Part shown: piece after piece, positions 24,945 through 33,466 of the stretch | Numbering within the stretch: position 1 is the stretch's first letter | Layout: each line of letters begins with the position of its first letter | DNA from: Flavobacterium sp. N2038 | GTDB lineage: Bacteria > Bacteroidota > Bacteroidia > Flavobacteriales > Flavobacteriaceae | Direction: 5' to 3' | Length of the DNA stretch: 64,000 nucleotides | NCBI RefSeq assembly: GCF_025947185.1 | Contig: NZ_CP110001.1 | Location: 3,472,001-3,536,000, forward strand | Made by a program: the position numbers and the translations under genes | The notes under the pieces: model-generated | What the model was told of the DNA's origin: nothing | Databases searched by the model: none | The model's input: only the letters and a program-made list of their open reading frames with translations

Positions 24945-25916
24945 CTACATAAAGTTTTCTTTTTGATTTGAGTCTTTATAACTCTCTAATTCTTTTTTAA
25001 ACTGTTTGATTTGTAAAGAATCTAAAATTCTATGCTTATCAAAAAAAGTTGCTCTTCTTTCAATTTCTCTATTGTAATAGCTGCAAAAATCTTTGTTGTT
25101 GGTATTTCCAAAACTATCAAAATATATGCACATATCTCTTAAAAATTCTTCTGTCTTCTCTTTAACATCTGGATCAATATTTAAGCTAGAACTCAAAATA
25201 GAACAATAACTTGGAGATAATGAAACATTTTCGTCTTCATCTAATTTTTCATTTAGAATTAGTGATTTGTGAATATCTTTTAAATTTTTTTTAGATATTA
25301 TTAATTCCTCGTCGACTTCTTCGGCTTTTACAAATTCAATAATTTTATTATATATATTTCCTGTAAATTCAACTCCAATTTGTTTAATAACTTCTCCTTT
25401 CGCTAGAAAAGGAATCTCGACGCTTGAAAATTTTTCAAGTTCTTTCATTGGCTTATTGTAATCAATTTCATTATTCAAGTTTGTAGTCAATAAAACTATA
25501 CACTTACCTGTTTCTCCAACCTCTGATTTATATTTTTTGCATTCAAACTTGCCATTACTAAAAATACCCTGTACAGGTAGTAAATTTGTAATCTGAATAT
25601 TCGTTAGTGATGCTGTAGTAACAAACACGTTTTTTTGATTAAATATTCTTCCCTGCAAATCATAAGTTTTGCCTTCAAATTGATAGCAGAAATCTAAGTT
25701 ATCACAATCCAAAAAATTTGAATTTTGATCGTATTGTAAGCTAAAAACTGGCGAATCAATTTTATCATTAAAAAATAAGGATCTTATTTCTGTAGTTTGC
25801 CCTACTTGATAAACTAAATGTTGGTTAGATTTAAAACTTTTTAATTGCGCTTGTAACTTGACATTTATTGTCAACAGCAAGGCAATTATTTTCCATTTTA
25901 TACTTATTGTCTGCAT
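24945..25916 (-). CDS. Exported protein in the second T6SS effector island, unknown function
   Basis: This 323-residue protein has a signal peptide ending in KLQAQ. The N-terminal half of the mature part is beta-rich and the C-terminal part is a charged helix-rich region with a cysteine pair near 280-295. It closes the lipoprotein array between the hydrolase effector and tssK. A periplasmic protective role is possible from position. No family was recognised. Confidence 0.65.
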   Translation of the reverse strand: MQTISIKWKIIALLLTINVKLQAQLKSFKSNQHLVYQVGQTTEIRSLFFNDKIDSPVFSLQYDQNSNFLDCDNLDFCYQFEGKTYDLQGRIFNQKNVFVTTASLTNIQITNLLPVQGIFSNGKFECKKYKSEVGETGKCIVLLTTNLNNEIDYNKPMKELEKFSSVEIPFLAKGEVIKQIGVEFTGNIYNKIIEFVKAEEVDEELIISKKNLKDIHKSLILNEKLDEDENVSLSPSYCSILSSSLNIDPDVKEKTEEFLRDMCIYFDSFGNTNNKDFCSYYNREIERRATFFDKHRILDSLQIKQFKKELESYKDSNQKENFM

Positions 25917-26032
25917 ACTATTTTGTCCTTGAAAAGTTTTTTTTTCTAAAATTTAGAATATTTTATGATTTGCATAAAAAGTTTTATGCGAAAACAGGAA
26001 TATTACTATTGTTTAATCGAAAGACTTGTTTT

Positions 26033-27172
26033 CTATTTTTTTTCTTCAATAAAAATTGAATTTGCATATGCATTTTTTGTTCCATCTGTTAGGTTTTTAG
26101 GAATGCCATTTATCCATAATTTTGCTACAGTTCTATCTACATCATTTATCTCATATCCTACAATGTAAATATTATTTTTATGCACAAAAACTGAATTAGC
26201 ATAGGTGTTTTTTTTACCATTTGTTATATATTCAGCTTTACCATTTATCCATAATTTTACCGTCTCAACCCCATTGATGATTTCACTGCCAACAATATAT
26301 GTTTTATTTTCGTATACATATATTGCCTTTGCAAACGAGCTGTTTGAACCATTTGAAAGGTTTTGTGCTTTTCCGTTTATCCATAATTTTGCAATATATT
26401 TATTGTTTTCTTTTTCATATTCATATCCTACTACATAAACAATATCTTTCTCTACACATAAAGAGAGTGCATAAGAACCATTTATTTCATCGGTAAGATT
26501 TTGTGGCTTCCCATTTTTCCAAATTTTTGCCCCATATTTATTAGTCATTATTTTTTCATCCCCACAAATGTAGACATCGCCTTTGTCAACAAAAATTGAA
26601 TAAGCGTCTACCCACTTTTCTCCATTAATTACGTCTTTGGGAATCCCATTTTTCCAAACTTTTATAATATAATTAGTTTTATTAAACTGAGCACCCAAAA
26701 TATAAATATTATTATTCTCTACAAACAAAGATCTGGCATGAGCAAATGTTTTTCCATCTGTTAACTTTTGTATTTTACCGTTTTTCCAAAGAGCTGCAAT
26801 ATTTTCTTTGTCAGATGCAACATATCCGACAACATAAACATCTTTGTTGTTTACAATCACAGAGTTTGCGTCTGAATATCGCTCGCTACTTTCTAAGTTA
26901 ATGTCTTTTCCATTTTTCCACAATTTTGCAACGTGCCTCATCCCTACTTCATCAGCCATTTCTTCGATCGAATGTTCAAATTTACTGTCATTATATTCAT
27001 ATCCTGTCACATATATATTGACATCCTTTAAACTTCTATTTTCTTCAACAATAGATTTATTTGTTTTGCAATCCGTAAATAAGGCTATAATAGAAATGGT
27101 AATAATTATTTGATTTAGATATTTTATACAGCTAGACTTCATATTTTTAATATTAATTGATGTAAATTTCAT
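26033..27172 (-). CDS. Lipoprotein with seven repeats, predicted seven-bladed beta-propeller
   Basis: This 379-residue protein has a lipoprotein-type N-terminus (IALFTDC) and then seven repeats of about 43-45 residues, each with an IYVVGYE-like strand, a KLWKNGK-like strand, LTDG, and an A.SVFV strand. Seven such units suggest a complete beta-propeller. The start at 27172 overlaps the stop of a small upstream frame (ATGA); an internal ATG at 27142 is an alternative. It sits in the probable immunity array, where a propeller could bind and block a toxin. The ligand is unknown. Confidence 0.75.
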   Translation of the reverse strand: MKFTSINIKNMKSSCIKYLNQIIITISIIALFTDCKTNKSIVEENRSLKDVNIYVTGYEYNDSKFEHSIEEMADEVGMRHVAKLWKNGKDINLESSERYSDANSVIVNNKDVYVVGYVASDKENIAALWKNGKIQKLTDGKTFAHARSLFVENNNIYILGAQFNKTNYIIKVWKNGIPKDVINGEKWVDAYSIFVDKGDVYICGDEKIMTNKYGAKIWKNGKPQNLTDEINGSYALSLCVEKDIVYVVGYEYEKENNKYIAKLWINGKAQNLSNGSNSSFAKAIYVYENKTYIVGSEIINGVETVKLWINGKAEYITNGKKNTYANSVFVHKNNIYIVGYEINDVDRTVAKLWINGIPKNLTDGTKNAYANSIFIEEKK

Positions 27173-27285
27173 TTATCAGTAGTGTCATCTTGAATTTTTC
27201 TTCTATCTAAATTTACTTGTTCTTTATTTTTATAAACTGATAGCGTAGAGTTACAATTTGTTACTATTCCAATTATCAAGATCAT
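27169..27285 (-). CDS. Small lipoprotein-like ORF coupled to the propeller gene
   Basis: Thirty-eight codons from the ATG at 27285 encode a hydrophobic start with a lipobox-like LIIGIVTNC and a short polar tail. Its TGA overlaps the ATG of the propeller gene. Another frame just upstream (from the ATG at 27410, with the start MKKYIIF) also looks like a lipoprotein start and breaks off. The whole may be the debris of one frameshifted lipoprotein gene rather than a functional small gene. Confidence 0.4.
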   Translation of the reverse strand: MILIIGIVTNCNSTLSVYKNKEQVNLDRRKIQDDTTDK

Positions 27286-27522
27286 CTTGTTTTTATCATT
27301 GTTTTCTTTTCGCTTTTACTTTGTTCAATTTTCCTTAAGGAAGGAAATTGTTTACACAATGATATAATCAAACAAACTTTACATACTGTAAATATTATAT
27401 ATTTTTTCATTTAATCCCTCAGCTAACAAAAGCATGACACTTTTGCTAGCCGGGGCTTTTCTTTTCAATATGTCAAGGAGCTTAATCTATTATTTTTTTT
27501 AATTCAAAGTTTCGAACTTATT
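27173..27522. other. Intergenic gap of 350 bases with repeat A and lipoprotein-gene debris
   Basis: It holds, in minus-strand order, the hairpin repeat A (27415-27484), a lipoprotein-like start at 27410 and the small frame 27285-27169. Nothing else is seen. Confidence 0.6.
27415..27484 (-). repeat. 70-bp hairpin repeat, copy A
   Basis: It is identical to copy B (29230-29299) at 65 of 70 positions. It contains an inverted repeat (CTAACAAAAG with CTTTTGCTAG). It lies 5 bases upstream, in minus sense, of a lipoprotein-like start codon at 27410. Confidence 0.9.
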
Positions 27523-28608
27523 TTAATTAGATACAATTCTACTCTTATGAACATACCCCTTTTTACCTTCATTAGTAAGTATTAAATACCAATCTCCATC
27601 AGTATTATCCAAAACATTAATTTTCTCTCCGGTTTTTATTTTTTGTAGTACCTCAGATGCCGAGTTTTTTTCCTTTCTTAGGTTAGTATAACCATCAACA
27701 TCTTTTATTTTATTCAAATCATAACTTTTATTCAGCAATACCGATATTTCTTTAATTTTTGAATGAGTAGGGTCATAGTATTCATCTAAATCTATTTTCC
27801 CATGTAATGACTCTACATATTTATTTTTTTGTTTTGCAGTCTCTAAATCTTTAAGTGAAACTATATATAATGAATTGTCAATTATTATTTTAACGGCATT
27901 ATAATCCTCTTGAGAAATAGCCAACTTCATCAAAGCAAAAATTTTACTAGATTCTATTTTATATTTTTTAATAAAATAAGCCAACCAACTGCTATTAATA
28001 TATTTTTCATTATTTGTAAATACCTCATTGTTTATAAGTAAATTCAAATGATCAATGTCAAAATCTTGAGATGTTGGCTGTTGATTTTCAAATAAATCTA
28101 ATTTTTGTTTGAATTCTTTTATATTAGGTTTATCGTCTTTTAAATCATTAGGAGTAAAATCAATGTTACTCCCTTCATTAAATAATTCTGAAAATAATTC
28201 TTCTTTAGTTTTTATATTATTTTTTTTAGACTTACTCTTTTTTCTCCATTCTTCTATTGCTATCCTATCACCCGATAGTATGTCATCAATATATATTTTA
28301 TTGCAGTCTCTCTTATTTATATAAAAAATATTATATGTCTCCCAATGCAATTTTCCATTATATCCAGTTTTTATTTGATAGTAATCTTCACCTTTTATTT
28401 TTTCATCATCAATCATATAGGAAACTCCTTTTTTATGTTGAGAAAGGGAATCAATGAATTTTTGATATTCTTTAACTTCAGTCAATTCGGAAATAATTTT
28501 AACCGCTACATCTTTGTTAATACAAATAGTTTTCTCTTTTTGCTGTCCATTACAACTACTCAAAAATATTATACTTACTACTACATATATGTATCTAAGA
28601 AATTTCAT
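27523..28608 (-). CDS. Lipoprotein with C-terminal SH3b domain, probable immunity protein
   Basis: This 361-residue lipoprotein (LSSC signal) has a helical middle region and a bacterial SH3 domain at about 305-361, beginning with YTNLRKEKNSASEV and ending GYVHKSRI. SH3b domains often bind cell-wall peptides. In a cluster downstream of a predicted peptidoglycan hydrolase effector, shielding of the wall or binding of the toxin is plausible but not shown. It follows the lipoprotein gene at 28625 by 16 bases, so the two form one unit, flanked by the two 70-bp repeats. Confidence 0.75.
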   Translation of the reverse strand: MKFLRYIYVVVSIIFLSSCNGQQKEKTICINKDVAVKIISELTEVKEYQKFIDSLSQHKKGVSYMIDDEKIKGEDYYQIKTGYNGKLHWETYNIFYINKRDCNKIYIDDILSGDRIAIEEWRKKSKSKKNNIKTKEELFSELFNEGSNIDFTPNDLKDDKPNIKEFKQKLDLFENQQPTSQDFDIDHLNLLINNEVFTNNEKYINSSWLAYFIKKYKIESSKIFALMKLAISQEDYNAVKIIIDNSLYIVSLKDLETAKQKNKYVESLHGKIDLDEYYDPTHSKIKEISVLLNKSYDLNKIKDVDGYTNLRKEKNSASEVLQKIKTGEKINVLDNTDGDWYLILTNEGKKGYVHKSRIVSN

Positions 28609-28624
28609 TATTATTTTAGTTTAT

Positions 28625-29209
28625 TTAAAAGTTCAATATCATTTTTATTAAAGGAATTCCCTTTTTTAAAAAAACTAAATAATCATCATAAACAATTACT
28701 AACGACTTATCAATTACTAATAATTCATCCCAAGGGATTTCACAAGCCTTTTCAGGATATAATGATTGATAAACTGTAATCTCATTTCCAAGCTTTAAAC
28801 CATTCTCTAAGAATATTGATTCATATAATTTAGCAGTTTTACTACTTTCATAATATTTTATTGGCGTCTTATTACTTTTATAATATTCAAATGAACATAA
28901 ACTCTCAATTTTTACACTTTTATCATCAATTTCAATTTTTAAATTTTTAAATTTATTTATTACTGCCTCTTTTGTTTCTTTTTGAGTTTCAGAAATTGAA
29001 TTTTCAGAGATTTTGTAAAAAGTCCAGGCATTAGTATTTATATCATTGCTATTAGAAACTTCTTCTTTATTATCCTCAACCGTTTTGTTGGAAGAATCTT
29101 TTGTGAGTTCAATACTTGGATAATCAACTAAATCTTTATCTGCATTTACATTCTTCTTGCAGTTAGCAAACAATAAAGTCAAAATTGCAAAACTTAATAT
29201 TTTTTTCAT
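28625..29209 (-). CDS. Lipoprotein in the immunity array, unknown function
   Basis: This 194-residue lipoprotein (LLFANC signal) has an acidic, asparagine-rich linker to about residue 60 and a compact C-terminal domain with two cysteines (SLCSFEY and KACEIPW). It starts 20 bases after repeat B and is followed closely by the SH3b lipoprotein gene. No family is recognised. Immunity is inferred from context. Confidence 0.68.
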   Translation of the reverse strand: MKKILSFAILTLLFANCKKNVNADKDLVDYPSIELTKDSSNKTVEDNKEEVSNSNDINTNAWTFYKISENSISETQKETKEAVINKFKNLKIEIDDKSVKIESLCSFEYYKSNKTPIKYYESSKTAKLYESIFLENGLKLGNEITVYQSLYPEKACEIPWDELLVIDKSLVIVYDDYLVFLKKGIPLIKMILNF

Positions 29210-29229
29210 TATTCTTTCTATTTTTAAAT

Positions 29230-29299
29230 TCCCTCGACTAACAAAAGCACGAAACTTTTGCTAGTCGGGGCTTTTCTTTTCAATATGTCAAGGAGCTTA
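29230..29299 (-). repeat. 70-bp hairpin repeat, copy B
   Basis: In minus-strand sense it has a 12-bp stem (GACTAGCAAAAG with CTTTTGTTAGTC, one G-U wobble) around a 7-base loop. It ends 20 bases before the ATG of the lipoprotein at 29209. One of the five differences from copy A is a compensatory G-C to A-T change in the stem. No T run follows, so it is not an ordinary terminator. Confidence 0.9.
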
Positions 29300-29322
29300 T
29301 TTTAACTAATTGTATCAAATAT

Positions 29323-29979
29323 CTAATAATATAACTTGTATTTTCCCATTTGTACATCTTGTAGTTCATCTAGATAATACAAAGAATCTGTTTCAATTTT
29401 TCCATTCTCCATAATCTTGTTTCTTTCGTACAAAATATAATTAACGGATTTATCAACAGAGCTAGAAAAATATTTTATTTGCCAAACTTTTCTATTTTTT
29501 AAATCAAGATAAGATAAACATGTATAATTACTGGGTTCATTTTCTAGATGGCTAACATTTCTATAAAACTCAATTGAATCTATTTTTTTATCATTTATAA
29601 ATGAATACAATACAATTCTATATTTTGTTTTATCAATAATTGATTGTTTTTCCAATTTAAGTTTTGCATTTCCATTAGAAAAAATTTGAGGAATTTTATT
29701 ATTTCTGAAATCTAAATAATTATTTAGATAAACATCATTTTGTTTCTTTAATGTTAAATATCCTGTATTATCCGTCAAATTATTAAAGTAATTTTTCACC
29801 GCCAAAGTTGAATCTCCTAAAAAAACATTTTCCCCAGATATATAAAATCTCCGCAAATTTTGATTTACTCCTACTTTCTTGGTCTTACTTTTTGTTTCTT
29901 TTACAGAAACAGTATTTTTATTCTCCTCTTTGCAGGAAGAAAAAATAATAATTATAAAAAAAACAATTACATTTTTCAT
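29323..29979 (-). CDS. Lipoprotein in the immunity array, unknown function
   Basis: This 218-residue lipoprotein (IIFSSC signal) has a lysine-rich linker and a tyrosine-rich, beta-rich domain. It lies 12 bases after the lipoprotein gene at 29992 and is thus co-transcribed with it and the effector. No family is recognised. Being second after the cell-wall hydrolase effector, it is a candidate for protection against one of its two catalytic domains. Confidence 0.68.
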   Translation of the reverse strand: MKNVIVFFIIIIFSSCKEENKNTVSVKETKSKTKKVGVNQNLRRFYISGENVFLGDSTLAVKNYFNNLTDNTGYLTLKKQNDVYLNNYLDFRNNKIPQIFSNGNAKLKLEKQSIIDKTKYRIVLYSFINDKKIDSIEFYRNVSHLENEPSNYTCLSYLDLKNRKVWQIKYFSSSVDKSVNYILYERNKIMENGKIETDSLYYLDELQDVQMGKYKLYY

Positions 29980-29991
29980 ATTGATAAATAT

Positions 29992-30732
29992 TTAATAACA
30001 AAAATCAAACATGACAAGCTTACAAGAATCATTTTTCCATTTAATCCATTTTGTAACATCTTTGTACTCCTCTACGTAGTCACAACTAGTTTTGGAAACA
30101 GATTTAATCTGCATCGAATCATTCTTAATTTTCAAAACTTTATAATAATACATCTGCTCATCTTTTGTGCAATTATCTATTTTGGGAGTAAGATGAATAA
30201 ATCCAGCCTTTATATACTCTTCCCATGAGCTATACTTATACTTATTATTTTTCTTCTCCATCAATTTTCTTTCACCGTTTATATAGATAATTAAAAAGTC
30301 CTTATCGTTTTCAGGTTGTTCCGCATCGAAACTAAATATTCTATGTTCAATATCTGGAATTACTTCTCGTGCAATAACTTTTTTAGTAATTTTTATTTCA
30401 TAAGGTTCCAACTCATTATTACTTAATAATATACTACCAAATACACTTTTATCTTCATTAAGAATATCAACATTCTTATTTAGTGATAACTGAACTACAC
30501 CAGTACCTCTCAACGTATTCTCAGTATAAAAACTAATTCCATTATATTCAGTAATAAGAGTCTCTATTGGATCTGATGAACAATCATCATTTAACTCAAC
30601 AGGTTCTTCGATTACCGTATCTTTAGCAACAATACTCTCATTTTTTATTGTGGTTGTTATCTTTTCTTCTTTATGCTTTGTACATGCGGAAAGTAAAATA
30701 AAACATATCAGAATTATATAAATACTTTTCAT
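29992..30732 (-). CDS. Lipoprotein directly after the hydrolase effector, probable immunity protein
   Basis: This 246-residue lipoprotein (LLSAC signal) has a mature beta-rich domain with three further cysteines. It starts 5 bases after the stop codon of the 905-residue effector. A lipoprotein immediately downstream of a peptidoglycan-degrading T6SS effector is the classic immunity position, so this is the best candidate for the cognate protector. No family match supports it. Confidence 0.72.
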   Translation of the reverse strand: MKSIYIILICFILLSACTKHKEEKITTTIKNESIVAKDTVIEEPVELNDDCSSDPIETLITEYNGISFYTENTLRGTGVVQLSLNKNVDILNEDKSVFGSILLSNNELEPYEIKITKKVIAREVIPDIEHRIFSFDAEQPENDKDFLIIYINGERKLMEKKNNKYKYSSWEEYIKAGFIHLTPKIDNCTKDEQMYYYKVLKIKNDSMQIKSVSKTSCDYVEEYKDVTKWIKWKNDSCKLVMFDFCY

Positions 30733-30737
30733 AATCG

Positions 30738-33455
30738 TTATTCTTTTGTCTCTTTAAAATTTGGATTATATCCTTCTCTTCTAATGTGTAAATGGTGGTG
30801 GTGGTCAGCTAAATGAGTTGAATTTTTAAGTATAAAATTTTGATTTTTAATTTTGATGTTAAAACTATAGAACTGAGAATAACCAAATTTTATAAGAGCA
30901 TCAATAAATTTTTCTTGCCTCTCCACATCCAAAGAATTAGGATCTGTATTAATATATAGATTATTACCTGTCTTATCTTTTCTTAAATATCTAAAGTCAA
31001 AAGAGACTCCATTTACATGGGTTACACTTGGTGCTCCAGTCCCATCTAAAGAAGTAGAGCCATTAAAATTAAAATCTGAATAACCACATTCAGCTAAAGC
31101 GCCCAGCATAGATGCAAAAGCACGTGGATTTAAATATTCCCTGTCTGTGTTATCACCAACATCAATTAATACATCACCTTCACTATGATATATTGGTAAA
31201 TTTACTTTTACTAATTCAACTTGTCCATTACCTTTTTGATAATATCGTGTTTTTCCTCCTGCAGTCCTTTTCTCCCAACCTTTTCCTCCGTCTACTTTTG
31301 AACCAACAATCCAATTTTTAGCAGTTACAAAATCTACAATACATATTTCATGTTCTTTATCCTTTTTATCATGATAAACATATTTGTATTTCTTTTCAAA
31401 ACCAGATTCAATTTGTTTTGGAGTATTTCGCTCTATTTTACCACTAGAATATATATTATATGTAATAACATCTTTTGCCATTATTGGTTTAGAGTCATCC
31501 TTGTGATAAAGATTATATTTAAAGAAAGCCGTTTTGAGTGTATTATACATACTTTTTCTCTTTTCCCATCCATTAGGCATATTTCCTTTATCTTTATTTC
31601 TCCCATTAAGTAAAACAGATATCAATTCTAAATATTTATCACCAAAAACAGCTAAATCGTTAAGTGATTTTCCTGCCGTTTCTCTTCCCCATCTTTTCAC
31701 TGCTCCAGAATTTCTATCTGGAGGCATTTTTTTATTAATACTCCATATCCATGCACCACTATCAATACAATAATTTGCATTATTAGCAACTATTTCCGGT
31801 TTTTTAACAATATCTGAATTTCCTATATAATCTGCATAATCTTTATAAGGTCCAGCTCCATTGTATAATTTTTCTCCGTCTTTTTTAACACCTGTAAGTT
31901 GTAATAGTCCTCGACCTTTATATATACTTTTACTAGAATCATGTTGACCTTCCATTTCTTCAGACAAAGCAAAAGTTCCTGTTTCTTCACAGACTTGAGC
32001 AAGAAAATGTATTTTTTGAATACATGAATAGATACTATATTTTTTAAATGCATTATTTAATGAGTTTGTCAAGGTAGAAAAAGATTTATCGCTAATATTG
32101 CAATCTATATGTTTTTTACCTAAAGTAGCTCCTTCCCAGATAGTTTCTGATCCTTTTAAAAGTTTAACTAACTTTTTAACGTCATTTTCTTCAAAATCTT
32201 TACCACAATAACATTCTCCTTTACCTTTAGCACTACTTACGCTACCTTCCCCAACCTTCGCAGTCTTATTAGTAACTTCTACAGGATCTTGTTTAAACAC
32301 TTTTGCATCAACCTCAACTGTTGTACTTTTCTTGGTCAAACTGGTCTGTAACACTTCTACAACTGCAATCAATTCCTGTTCAGCACCTTCGCCAATGTCT
32401 CCCCCCAGGCTTCTTGGTATTTTATCCAGAAATACGTCTATAGCCATTATGTTACCGGTAATCTTAAATTTTCGATCAATCAGTACATCGTGACTAACAT
32501 AATCTTTATCATACAACTTAAGATTAATTTCTCTCCCGATCAATCCAACAGAATCTATCCAGACTTTGATTTGTTTCTCCTTATAAACTCCTGAAATTGC
32601 TTTACCCGCGGCATCTGTAATATGCACATTGGTCAGGGCTGCTTTAGCTTTTGCAGAAGACGGCGGAGTAGTTGTTTTTGGTTTAACCGGTTCCGGCACA
32701 GCAGCTTTTGGTTTAACTGGCTGTTGTACAGGAACTTTTTTCTTCAAAGGCGCTACCGGAGCTTCCAGATCATTTACATCAACATTTTTACTGGCTAATT
32801 TATCTTTATTAAAATCTGTTGTAACGTAATATTCATGTATTTTCCCCTCCTCTTTACTCTTGTTTGCTATTTTAGCAAAACTTGGTCTTAGTAAAAAATC
32901 GACGTCTGCTTTACCATTTTTTACAATTGCTGGTAAAGTTTGTATTATATTTTTTTCATTTGCTTTATCATGTCCTCCGCCATTTACATCGTCTTCCCAA
33001 AGGGTAACATACACTTTGTGTTTTTCCATATGAAGACAGTGAACTCTTGCTTTTAGAGTCTGGCCGTATGAAAGGGGTTTAGCTGGTTTTTGCGCATTTT
33101 TATCCAGTAATTCTATACTTTCAATTTTTGGTTTTTCGGCAGGATGTGTTTTTATGTTAAGACGTGCAACTTCATCTCCTCTTCTTACCAGCATACGAAT
33201 CCCTTTGCGTTCTAAACTTTTTTGCTGAAAGGTATAGGAGACTCTTTTTCCCGTTTTATCGTTTTCTTTTGTTTTACGCCATCTACCATTTTCTAGTATG
33301 TATATTTCCCATTTCACCGGTAGTTCAAAAGGGCTATTGGTTGCAGAAGCAGTATTTTGAAATGGTAATGCACTCGGTAAAAAACTATTTACCGAGTAGA
33401 ATTCTTCCTTACCAACAATAGGTTCAGGATTTCCAATTATTTTAAAATCTGACAT
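30738..33455 (-). CDS. Predicted T6SS cell-wall effector: beta-sandwich domains, GH19-like glycosidase and M15-like peptidase
   Basis: This 905-residue protein has no signal peptide. Residues 1-105 are an N-terminal domain; 108-228 and 273-385 are two beta-sandwich units (VYVTLWEDD and INLKLYDKD strands) joined by a Pro/Lys linker (236-268). Residues 415-645 resemble a GH19 chitinase/lysozyme: LAQVCEETGTF with E491 at the catalytic position and YKGRGLLQLTG (512-522). Residues 755-900 resemble M15-type peptidases: H813-x6-D820 and the HHHHLH run (885-890) as zinc ligands. It would cut both glycan strands and peptides in the target's periplasm. It lies 11 bases after the PAAR-like gene, and lipoprotein genes follow. 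Confidence 0.82.
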   Translation of the reverse strand: MSDFKIIGNPEPIVGKEEFYSVNSFLPSALPFQNTASATNSPFELPVKWEIYILENGRWRKTKENDKTGKRVSYTFQQKSLERKGIRMLVRRGDEVARLNIKTHPAEKPKIESIELLDKNAQKPAKPLSYGQTLKARVHCLHMEKHKVYVTLWEDDVNGGGHDKANEKNIIQTLPAIVKNGKADVDFLLRPSFAKIANKSKEEGKIHEYYVTTDFNKDKLASKNVDVNDLEAPVAPLKKKVPVQQPVKPKAAVPEPVKPKTTTPPSSAKAKAALTNVHITDAAGKAISGVYKEKQIKVWIDSVGLIGREINLKLYDKDYVSHDVLIDRKFKITGNIMAIDVFLDKIPRSLGGDIGEGAEQELIAVVEVLQTSLTKKSTTVEVDAKVFKQDPVEVTNKTAKVGEGSVSSAKGKGECYCGKDFEENDVKKLVKLLKGSETIWEGATLGKKHIDCNISDKSFSTLTNSLNNAFKKYSIYSCIQKIHFLAQVCEETGTFALSEEMEGQHDSSKSIYKGRGLLQLTGVKKDGEKLYNGAGPYKDYADYIGNSDIVKKPEIVANNANYCIDSGAWIWSINKKMPPDRNSGAVKRWGRETAGKSLNDLAVFGDKYLELISVLLNGRNKDKGNMPNGWEKRKSMYNTLKTAFFKYNLYHKDDSKPIMAKDVITYNIYSSGKIERNTPKQIESGFEKKYKYVYHDKKDKEHEICIVDFVTAKNWIVGSKVDGGKGWEKRTAGGKTRYYQKGNGQVELVKVNLPIYHSEGDVLIDVGDNTDREYLNPRAFASMLGALAECGYSDFNFNGSTSLDGTGAPSVTHVNGVSFDFRYLRKDKTGNNLYINTDPNSLDVERQEKFIDALIKFGYSQFYSFNIKIKNQNFILKNSTHLADHHHHLHIRREGYNPNFKETKE

Positions 33456-33466
33456 ACTACTTTATT

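Noticed and set aside
27415..29299. Insertion sequence or transposon bounded by the 70-bp repeats
   Set aside because: No transposase or integrase is encoded between them, and the repeats are direct rather than terminal inverted.
30783..30815. The HHHHLH run in the hydrolase effector as an artificial His-tag or vector trace
   Set aside because: The surrounding ADHHHHLHIR pattern matches zinc ligands of M15-type peptidases, the run is not at the end of the protein, and the AT-rich coding continues on both sides.
31823..32053. 76-codon minus-strand frame inside the hydrolase effector gene
   Set aside because: It is an out-of-frame shadow of the GH19-like region in the same strand; no independent features.
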